Source: Strobilurus pachycystidiatus (lineage: Eukaryota > Basidiomycota > Agaricomycetes > Agaricales > Physalacriaceae). From it: DNA of 64,000 nt. A program made the position numbers and the translations under genes. How positions within the stretch are numbered: the stretch's first letter is position 1; every line of letters starts with the position of its first letter. Under the pieces are notes generated by a model. It was not told the origin of the DNA. It saw only the letters and a list, made by a program, of their open reading frames with translations, and ran no database searches. Shown in pieces: positions 38,050-49,041 of this stretch. Location of the stretch: contig JAHLMK010000019.1 in the NCBI GenBank assembly GCA_019915135.1, forward strand, positions 1,116,001 to 1,180,000. Reading direction: 5' to 3'.

Positions 38050-38280
38050 TGCAAAAATGTTTCTTTGAATGCCTAGATTTACGGAGTTGAAATGAGACCG
38101 TCACAGTGCTATCGTCCTCGCCATGACCGACAATCTTGAACACATATTCCCTGGTCTCGAGCGGCCATGCGTCCATGCATTCCCGATCCGCTGTCCCAAG
38201 AGGTGGACGAATCCAAATTTTGAATTTGGACCTGCTCACGAACTCTCAGTGCAAGCTACTACTCGCCGCGTCTCCCAGGT
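38050..38280 (+). pseudogene. Truncated kinase-like gene copy
   Basis: An ATG at 38124 opens about 50 codons (MTDNLEHIFPGLERPC, then CPKRWTNP) matching the start of copy 2 (SLELIFPGLSEP, QEWETP). It stops at a GTAACC donor-like site, and no downstream exons of the family are found before the S28 gene. Confidence 0.6.
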
Positions 38281-38530
38281 AACCTCACTTCAGTGAAAGT
38301 AGTACGAGATCCTCAGCGCCCCGTCGCTTGTATGACCCCGGCGCGGTCTCGAAAGTGATCAGAAATGGCTATACGAAAATTGAGACTTGAAGCTCGTTGT
38401 ATTTGGGATGAAAACAAGGAGGATATCATATCTGAGCCGTGACGATCTGCCCCGAAGAGTTTCTGCTTGACTGAACTGTTCGCTGACATATAGCTCGTAG
38501 AATTAACTTGATATCATTCGATTCACGAGC

Positions 38531-40635
38531 CTAAAAATCCGGTAACCACTCTCCCACATACTTCAAGAACGAATTTTGCACATCCACAATCGTCTGGTCG
38601 GCCGCCGCCAGCTGCATGACCAAATCCGACGCATGGAACCCGTTCGAGATCTCAATCGGCTGCCAGCTGGTGCTCACCGCGGTACTGTTCACTGCTGACA
38701 CGGTTGCCTCACGCCAAGGATCGCCTTTAGGACGCAAGTATGAATGAGAGTACATGAAAAGAAGAGGACAAGAACACACGTTTCCCATTAGCGAAGAAAA
38801 GCCTCGTGTTGTTCACACTCCAGCCCCCGTAGGCTTTGTTGAGTTTATCGACGGACGGTGTGGGCGTAGTCGAAAACGCCTCAGGAAACTCCGTTACACA
38901 ATCGGCCTGTAAACAAGAACACTGACATCAGAAAGACTTCAAGAGGATCAACACGAGAGCGTATTGACCAGATAGTCCTCAACGGTACTCAACCGCGACA
39001 CGATCCCTCCCTGGCCCTCTGGGGAACCCACGAGCGAGAAACCGATTTCGTTACATCTATTGAAACCTATAAGCAGACGTTCAACCACAGTGATGAAATC
39101 CCACATCAGCCAAAACCACGAGCGATCTGGATCGTCGACAGGGATATCGTCTCTCTTTCGCATGAATGCCCCTTCGTCGTCTTCTTGCGGAAGAGGAATA
39201 GTTCTAGGGCTGGTAACTGCTGGGGAAGGCGGCTTCGGCGCCGCAACGTTCGTACAATCACTATCACTGATTGAAGTAGTAGTCATCAGCGGAATATTGC
39301 GAGACTAGATAGAAAGAACTCACCCGACGCTTGGTTCCAAGCAATCCTCAGATACACCAAAATACGTAGATAGGAAATGAGATCCCCAAGCCGTGAGCGC
39401 ATTGTTTAGGCCCCAGCCAGTTGCAGATGCAGAGACGCCGTTCTTGACCTCCAACGCGTCGCAGAATTGATAGAAGGCCGCTTCGGGTACGGTGTTAGGT
39501 TGCATGCCTTGCCAGAGCCACAAGTCCCATCGCACTAAGGATTGTCGAAGTCAATCATAGACAACAGGAAAGAAGTACTGTATACTTACAAGCGTTAGCG
39601 ACGTATGCGTTTGACTGTGAGCCCAATCCGAAGTTGTTTCGGATGGCGGCTTGCGCGGTCGTGTTTGTTCCTAAGAAGACCTCATCGACATGTGCAATCA
39701 CTTCTTCTATGTCAGCGGAGCAGTTCGTAGGCATGTTCTCCCGAATGGGCTCGTAGTATTGCCAAAAGTCACTTGAGTGTAGTCAGATCTAGATCGGGAT
39801 TCAACACAGAAATGCTTACATTTGGGCTTGGACGACGCCAGAAGATGAGTATCCGATCCAGAATACTCCTGGGTGTCTGGGGACAGGTCAGAGCGGTGTT
39901 TCCAATTGAGAAATTACTGACGCAGCCATCGTCCAACTGACCAGCGCGCCTGGATAGCTGCCTCCGATGATAACCCACCTGGACAGATCTTGATATCTGA
40001 GGTACCAAATCGATGTTGATCACCTACGGTGCCTTGTCCGGTCCGAGCTTGTCCCCGTTAGTCTGAGGGAGCACGACGTTTTGAGCAAAGTATACGTTGT
40101 CCTCGATGGACTGTGCGACGGTGAGGAGCGCGAGGCTGTCAGTGTTGAGATTGGGATATGGATTGGAAAGGCCAAAGAAGCGGTGTTCGAGGACGATAGC
40201 CGAGCCATGGTGTTGCTGAGCGAGGACGCCATTTATGGTGGAGTTGGTCACATAGCCATAGTACGCTAGGAAGGCGTCAACGAGGGAGGATACCGCTAGA
40301 CAGGTACCTACGTGCTGCATTGACCTCTCCAGCATTCATAAAGACGATAGGTCCGCCTGAAGGCAAGATGACTGGGCATTCAAAGAGTGAGCGTTAAGGT
40401 ACTTGCCATCCTGGTAATACTCTGCAGTATGCCAGTACCTCTGCTGGAAGGTTCCCTTTGAGGGATCGTCGTGGTCGATAAGCTGATCAAAGTAGTACAC
40501 GGTGTTGTACGGGGGAATGCCGCGTGCCATGAGCTTCGCATCGTTCACCATTGGAATACCTGGTGGTTTTGGAATCGTCGCAACCACAGCGAGGGCATTG
40601 GCGCCAAGAGCAACAGCGACGCTGTAGAGGTGCAT
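38531..40635 (-). CDS. Secreted serine peptidase, family S28 (Pro-X carboxypeptidase type)
   Basis: Extracellular or vacuolar peptidase cleaving after proline or releasing dipeptides. The first ~20 residues (MHLYSVAVALGANALAVVA) form a signal peptide. Several introns; the first is a GC-AG intron (40406-40357), required to restore YYQDGGPIVFMNAGE. The catalytic Ser lies in GGSYPG (codon 39957-39959), Asp in GKRDPW (codon 38720-38722) and His in NGFHASD (codon 38633-38635), so the triad is complete. Putative N-glycosylation sites (NST, NTT, NCS) fit secretion. It ends GEWLPDF. A TATATGA motif about 50 bp upstream could be its TATA box. It is divergent from PDX1 across 484 bp. Confidence 0.88.
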
Positions 40636-41119
40636 GATGATATCCGGGACCCTCTGGCTGCAGGTGAGGAGGGCCTTGCGAGCTCATATAAAAACATCGA
40701 AGCTTCTCGGGCGATAGTCGGACAGTGCAGTGCCTAGTCGTGACACAATGAACAGTGGCAGTTTGAAGAAGAGGCCGAAGCGCGCATTCGTGTGCTACTT
40801 GCCGGCTCTCGAATTGACGCGTTGTCACCGCGGTTGGGCAACAATGAGCTCAATGTTGCCGTGGTCATTGCCGTCGTTGATGAGGCGGCCAAGACGATCA
40901 CCTGAGACCGCAGTGCCGCAATGAAGCACATTGCACCTCGTAGACGGTTGGCTGCGACAGCGAGCTCGTCGTCGGTCTCGCGCCATGGTGGCGGGAAGAG
41001 AGCGCGCGCAAGGGCCAGTTTGATCGCGTCAATGACGTGACAATCAACAGCGGATCTCCGACGGACGATCTTCCCGGTCGCTGTTTTGCTCTCTGACTCG
41101 AACGTCCACCACGCCTGCA
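40636..41119. promoter_or_regulatory. Divergent promoter region between S28 peptidase and PDX1
   Basis: A 484-bp gap shared by two divergent start codons. TATATGAG (minus strand, about 40680-40690) fits the peptidase; I see no TATA box for PDX1. Overlapping ORFs here have no homology. Confidence 0.45.
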
Positions 41120-42558
41120 ATGTCCACCTCTGGAACCGTCTCCCCGCCCGTCCAGGGCGCTCTCGGCACTTTGACCGCCCCGTCGGTCGCTCCGGCGCGC
41201 TCCTCTGCCGGCGCAGGCAGCAGTCTCGGAACATACGGCGTGCGCGCTTCGCCCTTGCTTTTTTTGCTGCTGCATGACTTACGAAAAGGACAGGTCAAAT
41301 CGGGTCTCGCGCAGATGCTCAAGGTGCATACAACGGGCTGCTCAGCACGCAGCATCATGCTCATCGTTGTAGGGCGGAGTCATCATGGACGTCGTCAACG
41401 CCGAGCAGGCGCGCATCGCCGAGGAAGCTGGAGCATGCGCGGTTATGGCGCTCGAACGTGTCCCCGCGGACATCCGCGCCAATGGCGGTGTCGCCCGAAT
41501 GGTACGCCCGCCACCACTCTACTGTCTCCCTCCGGCTGACAATAGCCACACTGAATCCAGAGCGATCCAGCAATGATTAAGGAGATCGTCGCGGCCGTCA
41601 CCATTCCCGTCATGGCCAAAGTCCGCATTGGCCACTTTGTGGAGGCTCAGATCTTGCAGAGCATCGGCGTTGACTATATCGATGAGAGCGAGGTTCTTAC
41701 TCCTGCCGATGAGGAACATCACATCAACAAGCACGGCTACAAGGTTAATCCTACATCCTTCTAGTGTCTTTCTCTGGAGGTCTAATAAGGCTCCTGAAGG
41801 TACCCTTCGTTTGTGGCGCGCGTGATCTTGGCGAAGCTCTACGGCGCATAGCCGAAGGTGCCGCCATGATCCGCACCAAAGGTGAAGCCGGCACTGGAAA
41901 CGTTGTAGAGGCGTACGCACCCTCACTGCACCATGCTTCCCCATCTAACACTTCCCAGCGTCCGCCATTCCCGTAAAATCACCGCCGAAATACGGCAGGT
42001 GTCCAGTATGACGGAGGAGGAGCTCTACGCGTTTGCACGCGACATCCGTGCACCGTTCCATCTGGTAAAAGAGACCGCACGTCTCAAGAAACTCCCTGTC
42101 GTCAACTTTGCTGCTGGAGGTCTTGCGACGCCTGCAGATGCTGCTATGATGATGCAGCTGGGCTGTGATGGAGGTGAGTTCTTCTTTTGCGGCAAAAAAT
42201 CACCCCGGCTGACGGAGAACGCCCAGTCTTCGTTGGGTCCGGAATCTTCAAGGTAAGCTAGGACCACTCGGTTGTAGTTCTGAAAGCCAATTCGATTAGT
42301 CTGGTGATGCCGCCAAGCGTGCTAAAGCTATCGTCCAAGCAGTATGCTTCTTTCCCGCTTGATTCTTCTGGCACTAATGTCGACTAGGTAACGCACTACA
42401 ACAATCCGCAGATCCTGGCCGAGGTATCCGAAAACCTTGGCGAAGCTATGGTCGGTCTAACGATGTGAGTCTCTTATCTCGATTGAGATCATCACACTAA
42501 AGGCGATTTCAGCGATTCCGAGCTGAAGGGAGGTCATATGGCGGCGCGCGGCTGGTAG
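41120..42558 (+). CDS. PDX1: Pyridoxal 5'-phosphate synthase lyase subunit (PDX1/SNZ1)
   Basis: Synthesises vitamin B6 (PLP) from ribose 5-phosphate, glyceraldehyde 3-phosphate and glutamine-derived ammonia, normally with a PDX2/SNO amidotransferase. Ten exons: 41120-41239, 41294-41323, 41373-41501, 41561-41743, 41800-41912, 41959-42173, 42227-42252, 42300-42341, 42388-42464 and 42513-42558. The second is 30 nt and the seventh 26 nt. Family motifs are intact: [28 protein letters not shown], the active-site lysine in [32 protein letters not shown] and [11 protein letters not shown]. The N-terminus (about 40 residues, Ser/Ala-rich) is fairly long. PDX2 is not in the window. Confidence 0.93.
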
Positions 42559-43317
42559 GGAATAGAGAAGAGTATCATTATGTTTCAACACATACTACGC
42601 GGAGAATTAGGGAAAAAATTACAGGAAGTAATGGGCTGTACATTATGTATATTGTTACTGTTGTAGAATGACGCGCCTTGATTCCAGAGAGTCGCGAGTT
42701 TCTGGAGTCTCATGCGAACCACTATGGGGAATTGAATATATTTGTCCACAGTGAAAACTTGGTTTCTAAGTTTTTGCTTGATATCACGACCACGTGGTAG
42801 ACCTCCACTTGTCTCTGAACTATCATCATGACATTGGCTCTGCTCAAGCACTTTTCTTGAAGCGTTCTTTGAACCTCTACTCTGTTCAGAATCGCACTCT
42901 CCTAGCTCTGAGCTCCTTTTTTACCTGCTCTCCCATATGGCCGATTCCATGATCCCTGTCGTCGACGACGACATGAAAATGATCAAAGACCGACGAACCT
43001 TCGACATTGGATTAGGGCTGGCTCCGTCCATCACTAAATTTGGGAAATTCTGACATGGCATTACAACGTCACATCGGTGGTGTATTGTTGCATAGTTGGT
43101 AAAGTGTGATATAATCATGGCAGCACCCATTGTAATGACAATCTACCAACACCCCGTTAGCATATCATTCATTATAATGACATATCGTACCGATCATGGA
43201 AGGTCAGATGTATATCACGACGACGGTATATCCTCCAGATCCTCTCAGACCAGTACTGGCTAAGCAAGTCTCAAATCGGGCTCCACAAAATAGGGAAAAA
43301 ACAATTCATTGCTGTAG
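42559..43317. other. Intergenic region downstream of PDX1
   Basis: About 0.75 kb, AT-richer than the genes. No ORF with a recognisable domain and no repeat were seen. Confidence 0.4.
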
Positions 43318-43860
43318 CTAAACGTACAACAGTAGTAGTGGATTCGTAGTGGTAGTAGGTATGGTGGTGTAGGAGTAGCACTGCGCAGAGCCTGAGGTAT
43401 CAGCACTACTCTCGTCCGTGTACACGCTGCGGCCGTCGTCCAAATCGTCGCCGTCGTCCTCGCCCGCATCCTTGTCCTGGTCGTCGTCCTGGTCCAGATC
43501 GTCACGGTGCTCGCCCTCGTCCTCGTCCAAGTCCAGATCGTCAAGGTGCTCGTCCTCGTCCAGGTCGTCACGGCACTCGTCCAGGTCGTCGTCCTCATCG
43601 ATGTCCTCGTCCTCGTCGTGTAATCGTTCTCGTCGTCGTCATCGTCTTCGTCCAGATCGTCACGGTGCTCGTTCGTGCAGGTCCTCGTCGTCGTGCAGGT
43701 CCTCGTCATCGTGCAGGTCCTCGTCGTCGTGCATGTCCTCTTCGTCGTGCAGGTCCTCGCCCTTGTCCTCGTCCTCGTCGTGTTGATGTTCTTCGAAGTC
43801 CTGGTCTCCGTCGTCTTCCAGTTTGGGTCGTCATTGTCGAGGTCCACGCTGTTGTTTTTG
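43318..43860 (-). repeat. Acidic-coding tandem repeat tract (GAC/GAG-rich, 18-bp unit)
   Basis: On the minus strand, an 18-bp unit related to GACGAGGACCTGCACGAC repeats several times at about 43680-43765, with degenerate copies out to 43440. It encodes Asp/Glu/Leu/His-rich peptide in one frame and Thr/Arg-rich peptide in another, and the acidic reading jumps frames. The last acidic frame continues into YTDESSADTSGSAQCYSY and ends at LLLLYV. It may be a fast-evolving acidic protein with unseen introns, or a decayed one. Confidence 0.45.
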
Positions 43861-44880
43861 TCGTTGACATGCAGCGTCGATAGGGTGGGTGCACGGAGCA
43901 AGCATATTAGGAAGGGGGGTGGGAGAAGGAGTGAAAGAGCAGAAAAGGAGTGATCGAAATATAAACCAACCGGCACGTGAGGCTGACGTGCTCATGTGCC
44001 GGCGGCATTGCGACTTGTCGAAATGAAGAAAATCATGCAGCGTGAATGATAGAGTAAGGCCGGGGAGGAAAAATAGAAGATGACCAGAGAGAAATAAGTT
44101 AACAATAAGAGCACGCACCAAGACGCCGCATCCTGCCTAACACCCGCTGCTCCAAATTGCAACTTGCCTCGGCTCCCGCTGCCCCCTACTCGCTGCTTCT
44201 GCGGCTCTGCCACTCTAAATTCTAACCCATCCGCCCTCCAAGTCTGATCCAGCACCCACCCTGGGCACCCCGGGAAGTCAGTTGCACCTGGGAGCCATGA
44301 TTCTTTGTCCTCCGTCGTTGTCGCCCCGCGTCTTGAAAGCACTTAACCCATTGTCGGTGACAGCTTTTGCGCAGAACCTCGTCCATGCCAGTGGCTGTTG
44401 GTAGCCGTGGAGACGGGGTCGCGGAGGTCCGGGAGGAAAGCGATGGTGTCAAAGGGAGGGGAAGCGATGAAGAGGACAGTGGCCACGGTTACGCCAACAT
44501 GTGAACTCCGTATCGGCTCGGCAGTATGGATGTACATAACTCTCAACGAGATTACTGCTCTCAGTCAATTACATACCATGCTAGTATCACCTTGATATGA
44601 TAGGTATAACTTGGTGTCATGATTGGTGTTGTACTTGATTTACATTTAGTGATGTATCATACCTATAGCAATCATAGCATCCACACTCGGAACGATGGCA
44701 CGATGATATTGACTATATAATGCGTTGCAATGGACGATCGGACCGATTGCAAATGTAATTTGCTGTCAGGTGAAATCACTTTTTCCCGAATTTAGTGATG
44801 TCGAAGTCCAGGATTTGCTAGAATGTAATGCCACTCCCAGGCTCGTAAGGTTGGAATTTCGTCAAATTCTAGTCTTCTTG
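43861..44880. other. Intergenic region
   Basis: About 1 kb with only short ORFs of no recognisable family. Two copies of ATTTAGTGATGT (near 44644 and 44793) are the only repeat noticed. Confidence 0.35.
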
Positions 44881-44888
44881 TTGAATGG

Positions 44889-45640
44889 TTGAATACAGCT
44901 ATGATGGCGATCGGGTATTCGAGGTGTACGACTTCTCCCAGCGAGTACGAGGGCGTCGCGTATATGGTACCACGCGGGGACGAGATGAACGTACTCCAAC
45001 ATGTACAAGGTATACCGCATGCCCACTCTTGTCCTGATTATTCAAGGTATTCAAACCGACGCATAGCATTTTTCTTTTGGCAGATTTTTTATGTTGCTTG
45101 CAGGACCGGATGTCTGCTTCTACATGGTCATCATGCCTCAGCGCTCAGCGTCAAGGAGTGGTGGAACTCCCATATCCCAATTCTCGGTCTGCACTATGAC
45201 GGTGCCGACGTAAACGCCAGCGATTGCCTCTGCGCCGCGTTTACGGATTTGCGCTGCATGCGTACTTCGGGCGAACATACATAAGCTGTGACCGATATGC
45301 CTCGCACGTTCCCTGCGCCCCATAGCGCACTCAGAGGTCCGGCACCTCATCGTTATGAAGTACATATCCCAACGAAGCGAGCAATCTCGGCGTAGTGTTG
45401 CCTTCCGACTCGAGGGGTGCAGCCGCTTGACTCTTTCGGTCAGATGACAGCTCTCGCTGGTCGAATCCATGATGATGATACGAGGTTTCTCCACGGTAAC
45501 CCGAGGTCTGCTAACATTTTGGCGCCAGCGGGATGGGAGGGAAGCCGCCGGACACGCACTCGAAACTGCAATTCGTCGATTTTGATCTTGGGCAGGCGCC
45601 ATTTCTGACTCCTGCTTTGTGCACCCGACCATTGATCTCA
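44889..45640 (+). pseudogene. Decayed kinase-like gene
   Basis: Pieces typical of fungal kinase-fold proteins appear in order but in different frames: GPDVCFYMVIMP (about 45111-45150, hinge-like 'YMVVME'), HLIVMKYIS (near 45343), FLHGNPRSANILAPAGWEG (about 45487-45540, equal to the HGD-x2-x2-NIL catalytic loop with Asp changed to Asn) and, after a frame change near 45535, LQFVDFDLGQAPF (the DFG region). The frame change between the last two is not explained by a good intron, and no complete N-lobe was found. It is distinct from the three genes at 33.7-38 kb. Confidence 0.45.
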
Positions 45641-46317
45641 GCTGTATCCCATCCAAGAGTTTCAGTCGTTATATTTGCTTGCCCTTTTCCTCAGCCATTT
45701 TACTTCCTAGTGGTATACTGTATACCAAATCAAGAGTTGCGACCATTATAGTTTCTGTCAGCCGTTTTACTTCCTATTAGTATATAGGATATCCTGACGG
45801 AGATAGCACCCAGGTAACCTTATGTGCTTCGAGCCTTCTATATTCAAAGAACGCGTCCAGACGACATTCATGATGGAAATGACAAGATGAATGGGTGGCA
45901 GACAGATGTGAGAATCTGATGGGGTGGAATGCACTGGGAAAAGCAGTATATCTCCGAGGCCAGAATATCCAAGGCAATGACTTACAAAGCCTGTCGTGTA
46001 GGCTCCCTGTAGTACAAGTCATATGTAGAGAAAGTCCGAGAAACAAAATTCGCGGTGGCAGAAAATCCACGCCACGTGATCGAACCCCTCACTTGTCTTT
46101 GCACGACCACCATCCCGGATTCCGTCGCCTTTGCTCACGCAATGCATTGAGTGCAGACAAACGGGCCACTCTAACAGCTTGATTGGCCTTTATCTCTCTA
46201 TCATTATCGGCTGTGCACGTCGCCGGCAGGCCCCCACGCACCATCCAGCCCGTGGCCCATTCCGCTCTCTTCACTACCACTATCCCACCACCACCCACTC
46301 GCTAACAGCTACGCATC
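45641..46317. other. Intergenic region with a short direct repeat
   Basis: CAGCC-TTTTACTTCCTA-type sequence occurs twice, at about 45692 and 45759. No gene is recognised. This tract contains the promoter of the coiled-coil gene starting at 46318, with a CACGTG box near 46073. Confidence 0.35.
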
Positions 46318-49041
46318 ATGGGCTCCATTGGTCAGACACCCAGCCGCATCCCTTCCGCCTCTCGCTCGTCGCTGTCGTTCGGCACCCCGTCGTTCATCTC
46401 GTCGCCGTCCTCATCGTACTCCGCCACACCCTCCGCGACGTCCAGCACATCATCCCGCTCCTTCAAGTCCCTCCGGTCGCTCTTGCCTTTTGGACCGAGC
46501 CATTCGACGAGAGGCAGTAAAGGGTCGCTGAATAGCGATGACAAGAAGGCGTCCCTCGATGTCGGCCGCAAAGGCTCTTTCATGTACGAAAGGCCGCCAA
46601 CATACATGCAGCAGGAGCGCAAGAGCTCTCTGCAAGAGCGGGCCATCCCTTCGATCTTCCTTCCACCCATCATTTCCATCGAGAAACAAGAGGAGCCATC
46701 ATTTACCGAATCGGTGAGACGGAGTATCTCACTCAGTACCCTCGATAAGGGCAGAAGTAGTCCAGTCGGAGGTATGTTGCAATGGCACTTCGCTCTACCT
46801 ATGCTCAACGTTCAAAGAATCAAACGGTCCAACCCTTGCTCCGCCTTCGATAGGCGCACCGGCGCATTCTACCCCTGCGCGGCCGCCCCCCTTTCGTGGT
46901 ATGTGCTTCAGGAAGCGTATGGCAATCTTCAACTCACTCTTGCCTCAGAGCCGCTACAGCCAGCCTTCACAGCGGCCTTTTCGCAGAAACCGCTGCCCTT
47001 CGGTCCGGTGTCTACTCCATCTCGACCGTCAAGTTTACCACCTTCACCTAAAGTTTCGCCTCCGAAGGCTTCGACGTCGCCTCCCCCATCTCCGACTGTG
47101 GCACATTCATCTCGCTCGAGTGTTTTCGCACCTCCTTCACCTTCCCCACCAATCGCCGACCTTTCCACAATCATAGAGGCAGATACTTCCGGTATCTCTA
47201 TCTCAAAACACATACCTTCTCCTTCTCCCTCCCCAGCACCATCAGAACGACGAGAACCGAGCCCTATAGATCCAGACGCGGACGACAGTCATCTTGACCT
47301 ATCAACATCTCAATTGGACGCGCAGGTACGCGACGCCATGGGAGCGACACCAGGATGGGGGATAACACCTCAAGAACACCAACTCGATGACGACATGAGT
47401 TTTAGCGCCGATATTAGCCTCGACGTGGACACTGTTCGTCCTGATATCGCTGCTCTACTCAGTCCGAACAAGATGACTGCTCAGAAACCTCAGCCGTCAC
47501 TACTAGCTCGGAGACCAGTGCATTCATCATTGCCGCGACTCAGACCATCTTCTGCGCCCTCTATCTCCAAGACGCCTCCGCGGCAACCTTCACCTGGTCT
47601 CGGAACAGTCTCCCCAGGAAGCACCGGTCGCGTGTCTCCCCGGCCCCCTCCTTCGCCACTGCGGGCGAGTAGCAGTCAAATACGGCCACCAGCACGTAAC
47701 ATGTCATACGGTGCAGAGTCTATAATGCCAGCAGCGCAAGAGCCTCCTCCCAAACCATCCACCTCTTCCATCTTCCCACCACGATCCTCGTCAGCTCGGC
47801 CCAGCTTGGACATGTCAAGATCCCTCAATCCGAATCGAATGAGAAAGCGCAGCATGAGTACGACCACGCCGTCTCGACCTGGTAGTAGCATGTCCTCCCC
47901 AGGGTCTGTCGAGTGGCTTGGTCCGCGCACTACAAAGGCGTTCAAAGCTGCTGGATTATTGGAGGAGACCTCGCCTGCTGCTCGCCCGACACATCAGCCT
48001 CGCCGTGGCTCCGTGGGTGATAGCCGCTACATGGTTCCCCACGACAGCAAATACACCTCCCCAGATCCGACCCAACGCCTTGGATCCCTCAGTAGGTTCG
48101 GATCCCTGAGAAGCGACAGAAGCAATTCTAGGATGTCCTCTTCACGGCGCAGCCCGTCTTCGTTCACGGAGAGCCCGCGCAGTGCGTCGACAGCGCCGAC
48201 GAGCGTGGCAGGGTGGGATGATGACTCGAACAAGCATGCCATGGAGATGAGTGCATTGCTTGGTGCGTTGAGTGACTCGCAGAGGACAGCGCGGATACTG
48301 CGGGAGGAGAACACGGAACTGAGGGAGCGGCTAGATGGAGTTGAGCGGGAAAGAGACGCCTTTGAGCGCGAGCGAGATGACGCATTGCATCTGTTACGTG
48401 AGCGCGAAGAGGAGCTCATGGCGCGGGACAGGGGAGCTGGGTCTGGGAGGAGTGTCGAAGGTGAGGACGAGCGCATCGGCGAGTTGGAGGAGGAAAATGC
48501 CATTTTGCGGAGCGTCGTGGACGACCTCCGGCGAGAGATTGGGGAGATGCTGTGTGGTGTTGAGCAGGCTGTCAATCCGCCAACGCCACCGCCGCCGAGG
48601 GAGAAGGTGTTCTCGCCTCCGAACCCGAAGCGGTATTCTGCGACGTCGTCGATATTCCCAGCACCACCGGCGAATATGAGCATGCTCATGGCTGATGAGT
48701 GGGAGCGGGATGGCGACGAGCTGTGGAGTAGCAAAGGGCGGAGAGCGGAGGCGCAGCAACAGGAAGAGGACGTGGAAGAGGAGGAGTCGAGAGAGGAGGA
48801 GGAGGACCAAGGGTGGACCACGACGAGAGATGATCCGACTTGGATCAAGAGAGATGAGTTTGGGTGGATGAAGAGGACGCGACGGGGATCGACTTCGATG
48901 ATGTCGACAGCCGAACTATCTGTGCTCAGCGACAATGAGAGCGAGGTCAGCCTGCGCCTCAAGCCTGAGCACGAGATGCACCTTGGGGACATGGATGGCG
49001 TCAGTTTGTACGACGCGGGCAGTTTCAACGATGGATTGTAA
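46318..49041 (+). CDS. Ser/Pro-rich coiled-coil protein of unknown function
   Basis: I do not recognise a family beyond low-complexity fungal proteins. The region is open in one frame for 907 codons, but two introns are likely: 46772-46817 and 46899-46948. Splicing them replaces an odd hydrophobic/Cys stretch with ESNGPTLAPPSIGAPAHS-type Pro/Ser sequence that matches the flanks, and frame is restored at EPLQPAF. The protein starts MGSIGQTPSRIPSASRSS. Long Ser/Pro regions follow, then a coiled coil (SDSQRTARILREENTELRER and an Arg/Glu heptad stretch, about 48280-48560). The tail is acidic with Trp-containing repeats (DDPTWIKRDEFGWMKR) and ends SFNDGL. It may be a cytoskeletal or polarity scaffold; that is speculation. 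Confidence 0.75.
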   Translation: MGSIGQTPSRIPSASRSSLSFGTPSFISSPSSSYSATPSATSSTSSRSFKSLRSLLPFGPSHSTRGSKGSLNSDDKKASLDVGRKGSFMYERPPTYMQQERKSSLQERAIPSIFLPPIISIEKQEEPSFTESVRRSISLSTLDKGRSSPVGGMLQWHFALPMLNVQRIKRSNPCSAFDRRTGAFYPCAAAPLSWYVLQEAYGNLQLTLASEPLQPAFTAAFSQKPLPFGPVSTPSRPSSLPPSPKVSPPKASTSPPPSPTVAHSSRSSVFAPPSPSPPIADLSTIIEADTSGISISKHIPSPSPSPAPSERREPSPIDPDADDSHLDLSTSQLDAQVRDAMGATPGWGITPQEHQLDDDMSFSADISLDVDTVRPDIAALLSPNKMTAQKPQPSLLARRPVHSSLPRLRPSSAPSISKTPPRQPSPGLGTVSPGSTGRVSPRPPPSPLRASSSQIRPPARNMSYGAESIMPAAQEPPPKPSTSSIFPPRSSSARPSLDMSRSLNPNRMRKRSMSTTTPSRPGSSMSSPGSVEWLGPRTTKAFKAAGLLEETSPAARPTHQPRRGSVGDSRYMVPHDSKYTSPDPTQRLGSLSRFGSLRSDRSNSRMSSSRRSPSSFTESPRSASTAPTSVAGWDDDSNKHAMEMSALLGALSDSQRTARILREENTELRERLDGVERERDAFERERDDALHLLREREEELMARDRGAGSGRSVEGEDERIGELEEENAILRSVVDDLRREIGEMLCGVEQAVNPPTPPPPREKVFSPPNPKRYSATSSIFPAPPANMSMLMADEWERDGDELWSSKGRRAEAQQQEEDVEEEESREEEEDQGWTTTRDDPTWIKRDEFGWMKRTRRGSTSMMSTAELSVLSDNESEVSLRLKPEHEMHLGDMDGVSLYDAGSFNDGL

